Positions 15,626 through 22,019 of a DNA stretch of 22,019 nucleotides are shown here, piece by piece. Position 1 is the first letter of the stretch. The number at the start of each line of letters is the position of its first letter. This DNA is from Candidatus Hydrogenedentota bacterium (lineage in GTDB: Bacteria; Hydrogenedentota; Hydrogenedentia; Hydrogenedentales; SLHB01): assembly GCA_035416745.1 (NCBI GenBank), contig DAOLNV010000003.1, positions 1 to 22,019 on the forward strand, read 5' to 3'. Below the pieces are notes generated by a model. It was not told the origin of the DNA. It searched no databases and worked only from the letters and a program-made list of their open reading frames with translations. A program made the position numbers and the translations under genes.

Positions 15626-18600
15626 ATGCATTACACCACTTGCATTCGTTACGTCTTGCTCGCGGTCCTTGTGCCGGCCGCTTCGGGGGCCGCGCCAGGG
15701 GCGGATGTTTCTCCACAGCCGGCCGGAACGGAAGTCGTCTACGTGAGCGACATCTGGAGCGAGCTGGAGCCGGACCATGCGCAAGCTTGGGGCGCCCTTG
15801 GGCTCAACACCGCGACAAAACCGCCGGATGGCCGCCAACCATCGGTGCTAAAAGTGGGCGAGCAGACGTATGAGAAGGGGCTGGGCACGCATGCTGCCGC
15901 CGCGACTGAGATTGTGTTGCGGAGCGATTTCATCAGGTTTGAGGCGGAAGCCGGCATCCAACGCCAGGGCGGCGGGCGGGGCAGCGTTGTGTTTGAGGTG
16001 TACGTGGACGGCGAGAAGCGCGCCTCCGTCGGGCCGCTCAGCGACGATGCCCCGCCACAGCCCATCTCAGTGGACGTGAAGGGCGGGCGCGTGTTGCGTC
16101 TGGTCACGCTTGACGGCGGAGACGGTATCGGCTGCGACGTGGCCAACTGGCTCAATGCCCGCTTTGTGCTCGATCCGAACACGCCGGACGTCGGCGAGCC
16201 GGCCGTGACGCTCATGGGACAGAGTGCCCCGCCTCCCAGTGCGGGCGTGTGCGGATTCTCATTACTCGCCCCGGATACTGCTGGCCCGCAACTTGCCTCG
16301 TTTGGCGAGGACGGTTTGGCCGCGTGCGTTCGCGAGGGCGAGGCCGCCGAGCTGGCCGTACCGGTTTTCAATGTTCCTCAGGGCGCTTGTGTGCAAGCGG
16401 AGATTTCGGCGGAGGGAGAGGGCGGCGCGCGCGTTGTTGTGGCCCTGGGGGGGAGTAGAGCCGAGCACGAACTCAACGGCGGCGCTTCCGCGCATGTTTC
16501 CGTCGGCGCACAGGCCGGGAACGAATCCCTTCTTACCCTGAATTTCGCCGGGACGGCCGGGGAGAGTCTGGTGCGCGTTGAGCACGTGCGTCTTTCGTTC
16601 GGCGGTACGGACTACCCGTTGCGCGTCATGCCTTCTCCGCCCCGCGAGCAAGCGGCCCCGCCGCGTGTTCTGCCTGCCCTTCGGCCGGGAATGGAGACCG
16701 CGCTTGTCGAATGGGACTGGCGTCTCCAGGACGGGATAGGCGCCGAGCGCGAGGCTGCCGGTTATGCTGTGGCTATCGAGCGCCTGCTTCAACGGGGCGG
16801 CGCCCTTCTCGAAGACCTCAGCGGCGCGGGCGCGTCGCTGGCCTCCGAGACGGCGCAATGGCAGGAACTGAAGCACCAATTCGAGGCGCTTGCCAGCGCA
16901 GGGACTCCCGAGGACGATCGCCGGTGGGAAACGCTGTGGCGCCAGGCGCACCGTCTTCGCCGCGGCATCGTCTTCGCCAATCCTCTGGCCGATGTCGGCC
17001 CCCTCCTGTTCGTGAAACACGTGCCCTCGTATTTCAGCCACCAGTTGACGCAGTACTACGGCCGGTGCGCGCGGGGCGGCGGCGGCGTGTACGTGTTGGA
17101 TGCGCCGGGCAAGTCGATGGACTGCCGCGAATTGGTGTCGCGCCAGTTGCCGTTGGGGAGCTATATGCATCCCGAGATCGTGTATGACGCCAGCCGCATC
17201 CTTTTCGCGTATTGTGAGGTGCCTTTCGACCCCTACGACAGTATCCGCGAACAGTGTTACGACCGTTACTATCACCTGTACGAGGTGCGCCCCGACGGGA
17301 CGGGGTTGCGTCAGATCACCGAGGGCCCCTACGACGATTTTTCGCCGCGTGAGCTGCCGGACGGCCACCTGATGTTCATCTCGACCCGCCGCGGCGGGTA
17401 CCACCGGTGCGGACGGGGTCCGTGCCACGTGTATACCCTTGCTCTCGCCCAAGGGGACGGCTCAAACCCGCGCACCGTCTCGTATCACGAAACTCAGGAG
17501 TGGGATCCTGCGGTCCTGGCCGATGGACGTGTCATCTATACCCGGTGGGACTACGTGGACCGCAACGCGGTTCACTACCAGCAGCTCTGGTCGGTGCGCC
17601 CGGACGGTACCGGCCCGGCCATTTATTACGGCAACAACACGTTCAACCCGGTAGGCGTGTGGGAAGCGTGGCAGGTGCCTGATTCGCCATATGTCATGGC
17701 CACGGCCGCCGCGCACCATGCCATGACCGCCGGCTCCATCATTCTGCTTGATACGACACGCGGAGTAGATGGTCTCGAACCCATCACACGGCTCACGCCC
17801 GATGCGCCGTTCCCCGAAAGCGAAACTCGTGTGCTTCCCACTAACTGGCACGCTCCGGGGAGTCCGAAAGAATACGAGACGCCCGAGGAGGCGCGCCGCT
17901 GGCCAGGCCACTGTTACCGCAGCCCCTACCCCCTTTCTGAGAGGTACTTCCTGGCCGCGTACAGTTTCGACCCGCTCATCGGCGAACCCGCCGGCAACAA
18001 TCCCAACATGTTTGGCCTGTATATCGTCGATGCCTTCGGAAACAAGGAACTGATCTACCGCGACCTCAACATCTCGAGTCAATGGCCTGTGCCCTTGCGG
18101 CCGCGGTCTCGCCCTCCAGTTATCCCGTCCACATGCGATGCGCAGTTGGGCAACGAAGGCACGTTCTTCCTTCAGGACGTGTACGCGGGCGACCCGCGCC
18201 TTCCGGAGGGAGCCGTCACGCGCTTGCGCATCGTCCAGGTCCTGCCCAAGACCACGCCTCACGCGAATCAGCCCGCCGTGGGATTCGCCAATGCCTCGCC
18301 GGGAAAGCAAGTCCTGGGCACTGTGCCAGTGGAAGCGGATGGGTCCGCGTATTTTCGCGCGCCGGCGGGCATCCCCCTGGCGTTCCAGGCCCTTGACGAG
18401 ATGGGCCGCGCCGTGCAGATCATGCGGAGCATCACCTATCTTCAGCCAGGGGAAAAGGCATCGTGCGCCGGGTGCCACGAGAACCGGCTGACGGCTCCGG
18501 CCGAGGTCTCGAAGCGCCTCGCGATGCGCCGGCCCCCGTCTCAGATCCAGCCGGGACCCGATGGCTCGAATCCACTGAGTTACCCGCTGCTTGTTCAGCC

Positions 18601-18985
18601 AGTCCTCGACAAACACTGCGTGGCTTGCCACGGCGGAGAAAAGCCAGCAGGCCCCGAAGGGCAGCCCATCGTCCTGACTGGCGAGCCCGACGGGCTCTAC
18701 AGCAAGTCGTATAACATCCTTGCCAAACGCATACCGTTTTCGTCGTGGGCGGGTTTGGAGGAAAATGGAGAACCTCTCACGCAACCCTGCCGGTTCGGCG
18801 CGCGGGGCAGTCAGTTGATGAACATGATTCTCAAGGGCCATCACGAGGTGAAGCTGGACGGTGAAGAGATGGACCGTCTCGTCACGTGGATGGACGCCAA
18901 CGCCCTGTTCTACGGAACGTTCGACCCGGAGGATCAGCAACGCCAGCTCCGCGGCGAGCGGATCGAGGGACCGGCGCTGCAGTAG
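15626..18985 (+). CDS. Exported NPCBM / hydrazine-synthase-alpha-like dihaem protein
   Basis: An 1119-residue exported multidomain protein. In order: a signal peptide (about 1-22); an NPCBM carbohydrate-binding-type domain (about 36-181, hallmark YEKGLGTHA); a second beta-rich region (about 190-340); a helical stretch; and, from about residue 450 to the end, a region like the alpha subunit of hydrazine synthase, with a TolB/WD40-type propeller (YEVRPDGTGLRQIT, DGRVIYTRWDYVDR). Two c-type haem sites follow: CAGCH at 947-951 and CVACH at 998-1002. The conserved end (GHHEVKLDGEEM, WMDANALFYG) is present. HzsA makes hydrazine with HzsB/C in anammox bacteria, but neither partner is seen and the fused NPCBM points to a glycan or surface role. 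The true reaction is unknown. It starts at ATG 15626 after GGAGA. It ends directly against the opposing gene. Confidence 0.85.
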   Translation: MHYTTCIRYVLLAVLVPAASGAAPGADVSPQPAGTEVVYVSDIWSELEPDHAQAWGALGLNTATKPPDGRQPSVLKVGEQTYEKGLGTHAAAATEIVLRSDFIRFEAEAGIQRQGGGRGSVVFEVYVDGEKRASVGPLSDDAPPQPISVDVKGGRVLRLVTLDGGDGIGCDVANWLNARFVLDPNTPDVGEPAVTLMGQSAPPPSAGVCGFSLLAPDTAGPQLASFGEDGLAACVREGEAAELAVPVFNVPQGACVQAEISAEGEGGARVVVALGGSRAEHELNGGASAHVSVGAQAGNESLLTLNFAGTAGESLVRVEHVRLSFGGTDYPLRVMPSPPREQAAPPRVLPALRPGMETALVEWDWRLQDGIGAEREAAGYAVAIERLLQRGGALLEDLSGAGASLASETAQWQELKHQFEALASAGTPEDDRRWETLWRQAHRLRRGIVFANPLADVGPLLFVKHVPSYFSHQLTQYYGRCARGGGGVYVLDAPGKSMDCRELVSRQLPLGSYMHPEIVYDASRILFAYCEVPFDPYDSIREQCYDRYYHLYEVRPDGTGLRQITEGPYDDFSPRELPDGHLMFISTRRGGYHRCGRGPCHVYTLALAQGDGSNPRTVSYHETQEWDPAVLADGRVIYTRWDYVDRNAVHYQQLWSVRPDGTGPAIYYGNNTFNPVGVWEAWQVPDSPYVMATAAAHHAMTAGSIILLDTTRGVDGLEPITRLTPDAPFPESETRVLPTNWHAPGSPKEYETPEEARRWPGHCYRSPYPLSERYFLAAYSFDPLIGEPAGNNPNMFGLYIVDAFGNKELIYRDLNISSQWPVPLRPRSRPPVIPSTCDAQLGNEGTFFLQDVYAGDPRLPEGAVTRLRIVQVLPKTTPHANQPAVGFANASPGKQVLGTVPVEADGSAYFRAPAGIPLAFQALDEMGRAVQIMRSITYLQPGEKASCAGCHENRLTAPAEVSKRLAMRRPPSQIQPGPDGSNPLSYPLLVQPVLDKHCVACHGGEKPAGPEGQPIVLTGEPDGLYSKSYNILAKRIPFSSWAGLEENGEPLTQPCRFGARGSQLMNMILKGHHEVKLDGEEMDRLVTWMDANALFYGTFDPEDQQRQLRGERIEGPALQ

Positions 18986-20245
18986 CTATTCTGGTTTTGG
19001 CGCGTATACCATGGGTTGTGAGAACAGCGTCTCGCCCTGGGCGTCGTACGCTTTGACGCGCACAAAAGCCACGCCCGGCTGGCCGTCAGCGGTCTGAGGA
19101 ACGCGAAACACCGCTGAAGGCTGCTCCACTTCAAGGGCCACGCCTGTTTCCGTGATGAAATTGATTCGGTTGGCGCCATTTGTCTCGACAGTCACCCGGT
19201 CCGGTTCCGCGGCGATTTTCGTAAACGCCAATCCCGAGCCGAGAAGGGCTCCGTAGAAGTGTCCTTTACGGTATGCGCGAAGACAGTCTTCTACCGTGAA
19301 GGCATCGACGAGCAGGATGTTGCGGCCCTGCCAGTCGCCGTCGGACGCGTTAATGCCGTGGTCCGGCACGAAGAATCCAAAACACTGCCGTCCCGTCGCG
19401 AGAACGGCATTCCAAAAGGTTTCATCTTCCGCACAGCTCTTCGATTCCTGCTGCAGCGCACACGTGTGATTGAACACCTCAATACCCAGTACACGCGGGT
19501 CAAAATCGAGCATCTCAATGACGTCTTCACGTGATAATTTCGACCAAACGGGATGATTAATCGTGACGCCGCCGCCATCGGGAACGATTAGCCCGCCCAG
19601 AATCAGGGCGAACGCTTCCTTCCACGGCCGGGCGACACCCATGGCATACCCGTGGTCGACAAGCTTGAACCTGTTCCGCGCATCGAAGTTGCCGCTGCGA
19701 AATGCCGACCCGGGCGCGCAGAGATGCAGTTGCGTATCCGTAAAACTGTGATGCTCCGCATTCGGGGCCTCAAGAATGTCACCCGGGATATTGGTGAAAA
19801 CCTGCCCGCCCACCACAAACGGGATTTGGCTGCGTAAATCATCCGGAAGCCCTCCTGCCCAGCCCGTTTCAGGATCTTGCAGGACCGCGTTCCAATCGAA
19901 CGGGCCGTTCTTGAATTCTCCCCGCACCATGACGCCATGCTCCTGGCCAGCCCGGAACTGATTTGTCCGAATATCCGCCAAGGGCCACCACGGAGCGCTG
20001 GGATAGTAGTTCGAGATCGTGAAGAAGCGAAGCCCATCTTCATAGGCGCGGTCCAGGGTCGCCTGTGTGCCGATATGGGCATGCGATGTACTGGCTACCC
20101 GCCGAACGGAATCCCATTGAACATCCGCGTATGGCACAGGATTGCGCGGCGGGACTCTTGCCGGAGTTGAGGGCTCCTCCGCGTACAGCGCACAGGCAGC
20201 AAAGAAGGTCAGCAACACGGGGAGATTTCGAAAGACGGCGGGCAT
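18986..20245 (-). CDS. Exported PHP-like (CehA/McbA-type) metal-dependent protein
   Basis: A 419-residue protein with a signal peptide (about 1-22, ending ALYA-EE). The start is the ATG at 20245, seven bases after GGAGG; a longer in-frame start 23 codons upstream precedes the signal. A PHP-type metal site is suggested by H55-A-H57 (TSHAHIG), N80 (ISNYYPSAPW), H165-H166, N230-H231-P232 and D295-H296 (VPDHGINAS), all in the order seen in CehA/McbA-like PHP hydrolases. A beta-rich C-terminal domain (about 330-419) follows. It is probably a phosphoesterase or hydrolase acting outside the cytoplasm; the substrate is unknown. Its start is 13 bases after the stop of the small Rnf-linked membrane protein, so it is likely read with the rnf genes. 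Confidence 0.75.
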   Translation of the reverse strand: MPAVFRNLPVLLTFFAACALYAEEPSTPARVPPRNPVPYADVQWDSVRRVASTSHAHIGTQATLDRAYEDGLRFFTISNYYPSAPWWPLADIRTNQFRAGQEHGVMVRGEFKNGPFDWNAVLQDPETGWAGGLPDDLRSQIPFVVGGQVFTNIPGDILEAPNAEHHSFTDTQLHLCAPGSAFRSGNFDARNRFKLVDHGYAMGVARPWKEAFALILGGLIVPDGGGVTINHPVWSKLSREDVIEMLDFDPRVLGIEVFNHTCALQQESKSCAEDETFWNAVLATGRQCFGFFVPDHGINASDGDWQGRNILLVDAFTVEDCLRAYRKGHFYGALLGSGLAFTKIAAEPDRVTVETNGANRINFITETGVALEVEQPSAVFRVPQTADGQPGVAFVRVKAYDAQGETLFSQPMVYAPKPE

Positions 20246-20258
20246 GATAAGGCCTCCA

Positions 20259-20474
20259 TCAGGGTTCTTGACGGCTGCCGTCCTTGTGTTCGTCTGCCAC
20301 GTCGTCATTTGCATGCAACGTGCACGAGTCCCGCGAGATGCAGTGCGGACATTCGGAACGCGGGATGTTGCACTCTTCGGGGTAGGTCGTGGTGGCTGCC
20401 CACCGCTGGATCAAGACCCATCCGATGACCACGGCGGCCAACACGAGCGAAGCGATGGTCGCTTCGAGAAACAC
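20259..20474 (-). CDS. Small Cys-rich single-span membrane protein linked to rnfA
   Basis: A 71-residue protein I do not recognise. It begins with GTG (20474) five bases after a clean GGAGG, one base past the rnfA stop, so it is well placed for coupled translation. Residues 4-24 form one transmembrane helix (ATIASLVLAAVVIGWVLIQ). After it comes a compact cluster C35-x6-C42-x2-C45-x5-C51 with H44 and H54, then a charged, soluble tail. The cluster could hold an Fe-S centre, zinc or disulfides. It is not the RnfB N-terminus (different Cys spacing and too short). NqrM, a small Cys-containing Nqr maturation factor, is the nearest known analogy, but its spacing differs as I recall it. I infer a role in assembly or electron transfer of this Rnf complex. 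A longer in-frame start (20540) would lie inside rnfA and lacks this ribosome site. Confidence 0.7.
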   Translation of the reverse strand: MFLEATIASLVLAAVVIGWVLIQRWAATTTYPEECNIPRSECPHCISRDSCTLHANDDVADEHKDGSRQEP

Positions 20475-20475
20475 G

Positions 20476-21054
20476 TTATCCTCCGATGCCGGCAAAACCC
20501 ATGAAAGCCAGCGACAGGATGCCCGCGAGCAAGAGACCAAGGGCCGCGCCTCTTACCACACTGGGAACGTCGGCAAGGTCAAGCTGTTCGCGCAGGCCCG
20601 ACATGATGATCAGTGACAGCGTGAAGCCGACGCCCCCGCCGAACGAGAACGCGAAGGCCTGCGCGAAACTGTACTCGCGCATGGTCTGGAACAGCGCCAC
20701 GGCCAGGATCGCGCAGTTGGTGGTGATCAGCGGAAGAAAGATGCCCAGGGCGCGAAACAGGGCCGGACTGAACTTCTTGATGAACATCTCGACCAGCTGG
20801 ACCGCCGAGGCGATTACGGCGATGTAGCAGATCAGGCGAAGGTACTCGGCATGAAACCGAAGCAGCAGAACGTTGATCCCGTAGGCGCACGACGAACTGA
20901 CCAGCATCACGAAGATAACCGCCAATCCCATGCGGAGGCCGGTGTCAATCTTCCCCGAAACCCCCAGGAACGGACAGATCCCCAGGAACATGCTCAACAC
21001 GAAGTTGTTGACGATCGCCGCGTTAAACAAGATTTCCCACACGCTTTGGTCCAT
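20476..21054 (-). CDS. rnfA: Rnf electron transport complex subunit RnfA
   Basis: A 192-residue, roughly six-helix inner-membrane subunit of the ion-translocating ferredoxin:NAD oxidoreductase. Family segments are clear: IVNNFVLSMFLGICPFLGVS at the N-terminus with its conserved Cys, ALFRALGIFLPLITTNCAIL in the middle with the second conserved Cys, and ADVPSVVRGAALGLLLAGILSLAFMGFAG at the end. RnfA and RnfE form an inverted pair around a membrane [2Fe-2S] centre; the two Cys fit that. It is of normal length. The start is the ATG at 21054 after AGAGG, nine bases after rnfE. NqrE is a homologue, but the details match RnfA better. rnfB does not follow. Confidence 0.94.
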   Translation of the reverse strand: MDQSVWEILFNAAIVNNFVLSMFLGICPFLGVSGKIDTGLRMGLAVIFVMLVSSSCAYGINVLLLRFHAEYLRLICYIAVIASAVQLVEMFIKKFSPALFRALGIFLPLITTNCAILAVALFQTMREYSFAQAFAFSFGGGVGFTLSLIIMSGLREQLDLADVPSVVRGAALGLLLAGILSLAFMGFAGIGG

Positions 21055-21063
21055 GGCAACCTC

Positions 21064-21696
21064 TTATTCCGCTTTCTTGAGCTTCCGAGCGCGCCGTTCG
21101 CGCAGCCAGTTGAAGAACAGGAGCCATGAGCCCAACGTGAAGAAGCCGCCGGGCGGCAATACCATCACGCTCCACGGCTCGAAATTGGGCCCGAACAACG
21201 GGATGCCGAGAATGGCGCCTTTGCCGATGATCTCGCGAACCGTACCCAGACACAACAAGGCGAAGGTGAACCCCACGCCCATGCCCAACGCGTCGACGGA
21301 GGACAACCAGACATTGTTTCGGGAGGCGAAGACTTCGGCGCGGGCCAGGATAATGCAGTTGACCACGATGAGCGGTATGAACACTCCCAGGGCTTGGTAC
21401 AGGGGCAGGCTTATGTACTGCATCACGTAATCGACGATGGTAACCAACGTCGCGATGACGACGATGAAGGTCGCGATCCGGACCTCTTTCGGGACGAGCT
21501 TCCGAATGAGCGAGACCACCGCGCTCGACATGACCAGCACGAATATCGCACACGCGCCCATGGCGAGGGAGTTGATGACAGTGTTTGAAACCGCCATCGT
21601 CGGGCACATCCCGATGAGCATGACGAATACGGGATTCTCCCGCCACAAGCCCTTCATGAATTCATCCATGGTTGTTGCCGGATTGCCCTGTGCCAT
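21064..21696 (-). CDS. rnfE: Rnf electron transport complex subunit RnfE
   Basis: A 210-residue multi-spanning inner-membrane subunit, the partner of RnfA. Diagnostic parts are FMKGLWRENPVFVMLIGMCP near the N-terminus, LYQALGVFIPLIVVNCIILA (both with the conserved Cys of the membrane [2Fe-2S] site), ARAEVFAS, VREIIGKG and the VLPPGGFF end, which separates RnfE from the homologous NqrD. A basic tail ends the protein. Its ATG overlaps the rnfG stop by one base (TGATG), so the genes are translationally coupled. It carries electrons across the membrane within the Na+ or H+ pumping Rnf complex that links reduced ferredoxin and NAD. Confidence 0.94.
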   Translation of the reverse strand: MAQGNPATTMDEFMKGLWRENPVFVMLIGMCPTMAVSNTVINSLAMGACAIFVLVMSSAVVSLIRKLVPKEVRIATFIVVIATLVTIVDYVMQYISLPLYQALGVFIPLIVVNCIILARAEVFASRNNVWLSSVDALGMGVGFTFALLCLGTVREIIGKGAILGIPLFGPNFEPWSVMVLPPGGFFTLGSWLLFFNWLRERRARKLKKAE

Positions 21697-22019
21697 CAGG
21701 AAGTGCCTTTCTGCAGTTGGTCCAGGTGAGCTTGGATGAGGGGAACGGCTTCCTGGGCGCTGTTGTTCAGCATGCGCACCACGGCTTTGGACGATATCGT
21801 TGCCCCGGATATGCCCTCGACCTGCCAGGGGTCGCTCTTTTCGCCGTTCTTCGCGAATTCCACGTTGTGAGCCAGGCTGCCGCCATCGGCGTTCAATTCC
21901 AGCGAGATCGTGTCCTTGCTCGTATCGGAGCTGAAGAAATTGGCCAGGAATTCGGGATCGTTTCCGATCCGGTCGCCCAATCCGGGTGTCTCGCTGCTTT
22001 GGAGCACCATGAACCCGGT
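21696..22019 (-). CDS. rnfG: Rnf electron transport complex subunit RnfG (partial, C-terminal part)
   Basis: The last 107 residues of an FMN-binding subunit; the gene enters from the right edge and its start lies outside. The covalent FMN site is present as ISGAT with the threonine codon at 21798-21800. Upstream of it, SSETPGLGDRI is the typical RnfG/NqrC segment. RnfG is anchored by one N-terminal helix (not visible) with its flavin domain outside the cytoplasmic membrane, and FMN is attached by the flavin transferase ApbE, which is not in the window. The stop overlaps the rnfE start. Gene order rnfG-rnfE-rnfA is the standard Rnf order. Confidence 0.93.
   Translation of the reverse strand, partial: TGFMVLQSSETPGLGDRIGNDPEFLANFFSSDTSKDTISLELNADGGSLAHNVEFAKNGEKSDPWQVEGISGATISSKAVVRMLNNSAQEAVPLIQAHLDQLQKGTS

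Noticed and set aside
16262..17452. 396-codon minus-strand open frame
   Set aside because: Shadow of the HZS-alpha-like gene; no recognisable domain.
17462..18940. 492-codon minus-strand open frame across the HZS-alpha-like gene
   Set aside because: It is antisense to the CxxCH-bearing conserved region, with low-complexity composition and no ribosome site.
15626..18985. True hydrazine synthase and anammox metabolism
   Set aside because: No HzsB or HzsC partner, an added NPCBM domain, and the same fold is common in non-anammox PVC-type genomes.
20475..20540. Longer start for the small membrane protein
   Set aside because: This region encodes the end of rnfA, and the GGAGG-spaced GTG at 20474 is a better start.
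20476..21696. NqrD/NqrE of a Na+-NQR complex
   Set aside because: The LPPGGFF end, the GLWRENPVF start and the TTNCAIL segment match RnfE and RnfA better.
1..22019. tRNA, rRNA or CRISPR array
   Set aside because: No cloverleaf, rRNA-like or regularly spaced direct-repeat pattern was seen on reading.

Overview
This is a GC-rich bacterial window. Most of its genes are typical of environmental, polymer-degrading anaerobes or facultative anaerobes: a Tat-exported sulfatase, a glycosidase-like beta-propeller protein, TIM-barrel sugar isomerases, an NPCBM plus hydrazine-synthase-alpha-like dihaem protein, a corrinoid methyltransfer pair, an Rnf complex and a GxxExxY cassette. That mix fits the PVC superphylum (Planctomycetes, Lentisphaerae, Verrucomicrobia) or Candidatus Hydrogenedentota. 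The placement is an inference from gene content; no rRNA or tRNA gene was seen.

Layout. Positions 1-5266 (+) hold a compact cluster: two xylose-isomerase-like TIM-barrel isomerases/epimerases, a lipoprotein of the penicillin-acylase Ntn-hydrolase family and an APH-type kinase whose GTG start overlaps the acylase stop. It looks like a small catabolic unit: an envelope amide hydrolase followed by cytoplasmic phosphorylation and isomerisation of a sugar-like product. A REP-like nested hairpin (5277-5331) separates it from a convergent HAD phosphatase - exported GDPD pair (5343-6981, -). Next come an RRM RNA-binding protein (-) with a good intrinsic terminator and an apparently long 5' leader, a divergent exported glycosidase-like protein (+), a GNAT acetyltransferase (+), and a convergent orphan HisG-like gene (-).

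Positions 11469-15402 (+) hold the sulfatase, a roughly 516-bp GxxExxY nuclease-fold cassette bounded by imperfect inverted repeats and carrying a one-base frameshift, and a UroD/MtaA-like methyltransferase paired with its corrinoid protein, ending in a hairpin terminator. Positions 15626-18985 (+) encode a 1119-residue exported NPCBM / HZS-alpha-like / two-CxxCH protein. Its stop codon directly abuts the stop of a minus-strand cluster that enters from the right edge: rnfG (partial), rnfE, rnfA, an undescribed 71-residue Cys-rich single-span membrane protein, and an exported PHP-like protein.

The items most worth following up are the 71-residue Rnf-linked membrane protein, the HZS-alpha-like fusion without visible partner subunits, and the inverted-repeat-bounded GxxExxY cassette. 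All promoter, operator and terminator calls were read by eye and carry modest confidence.
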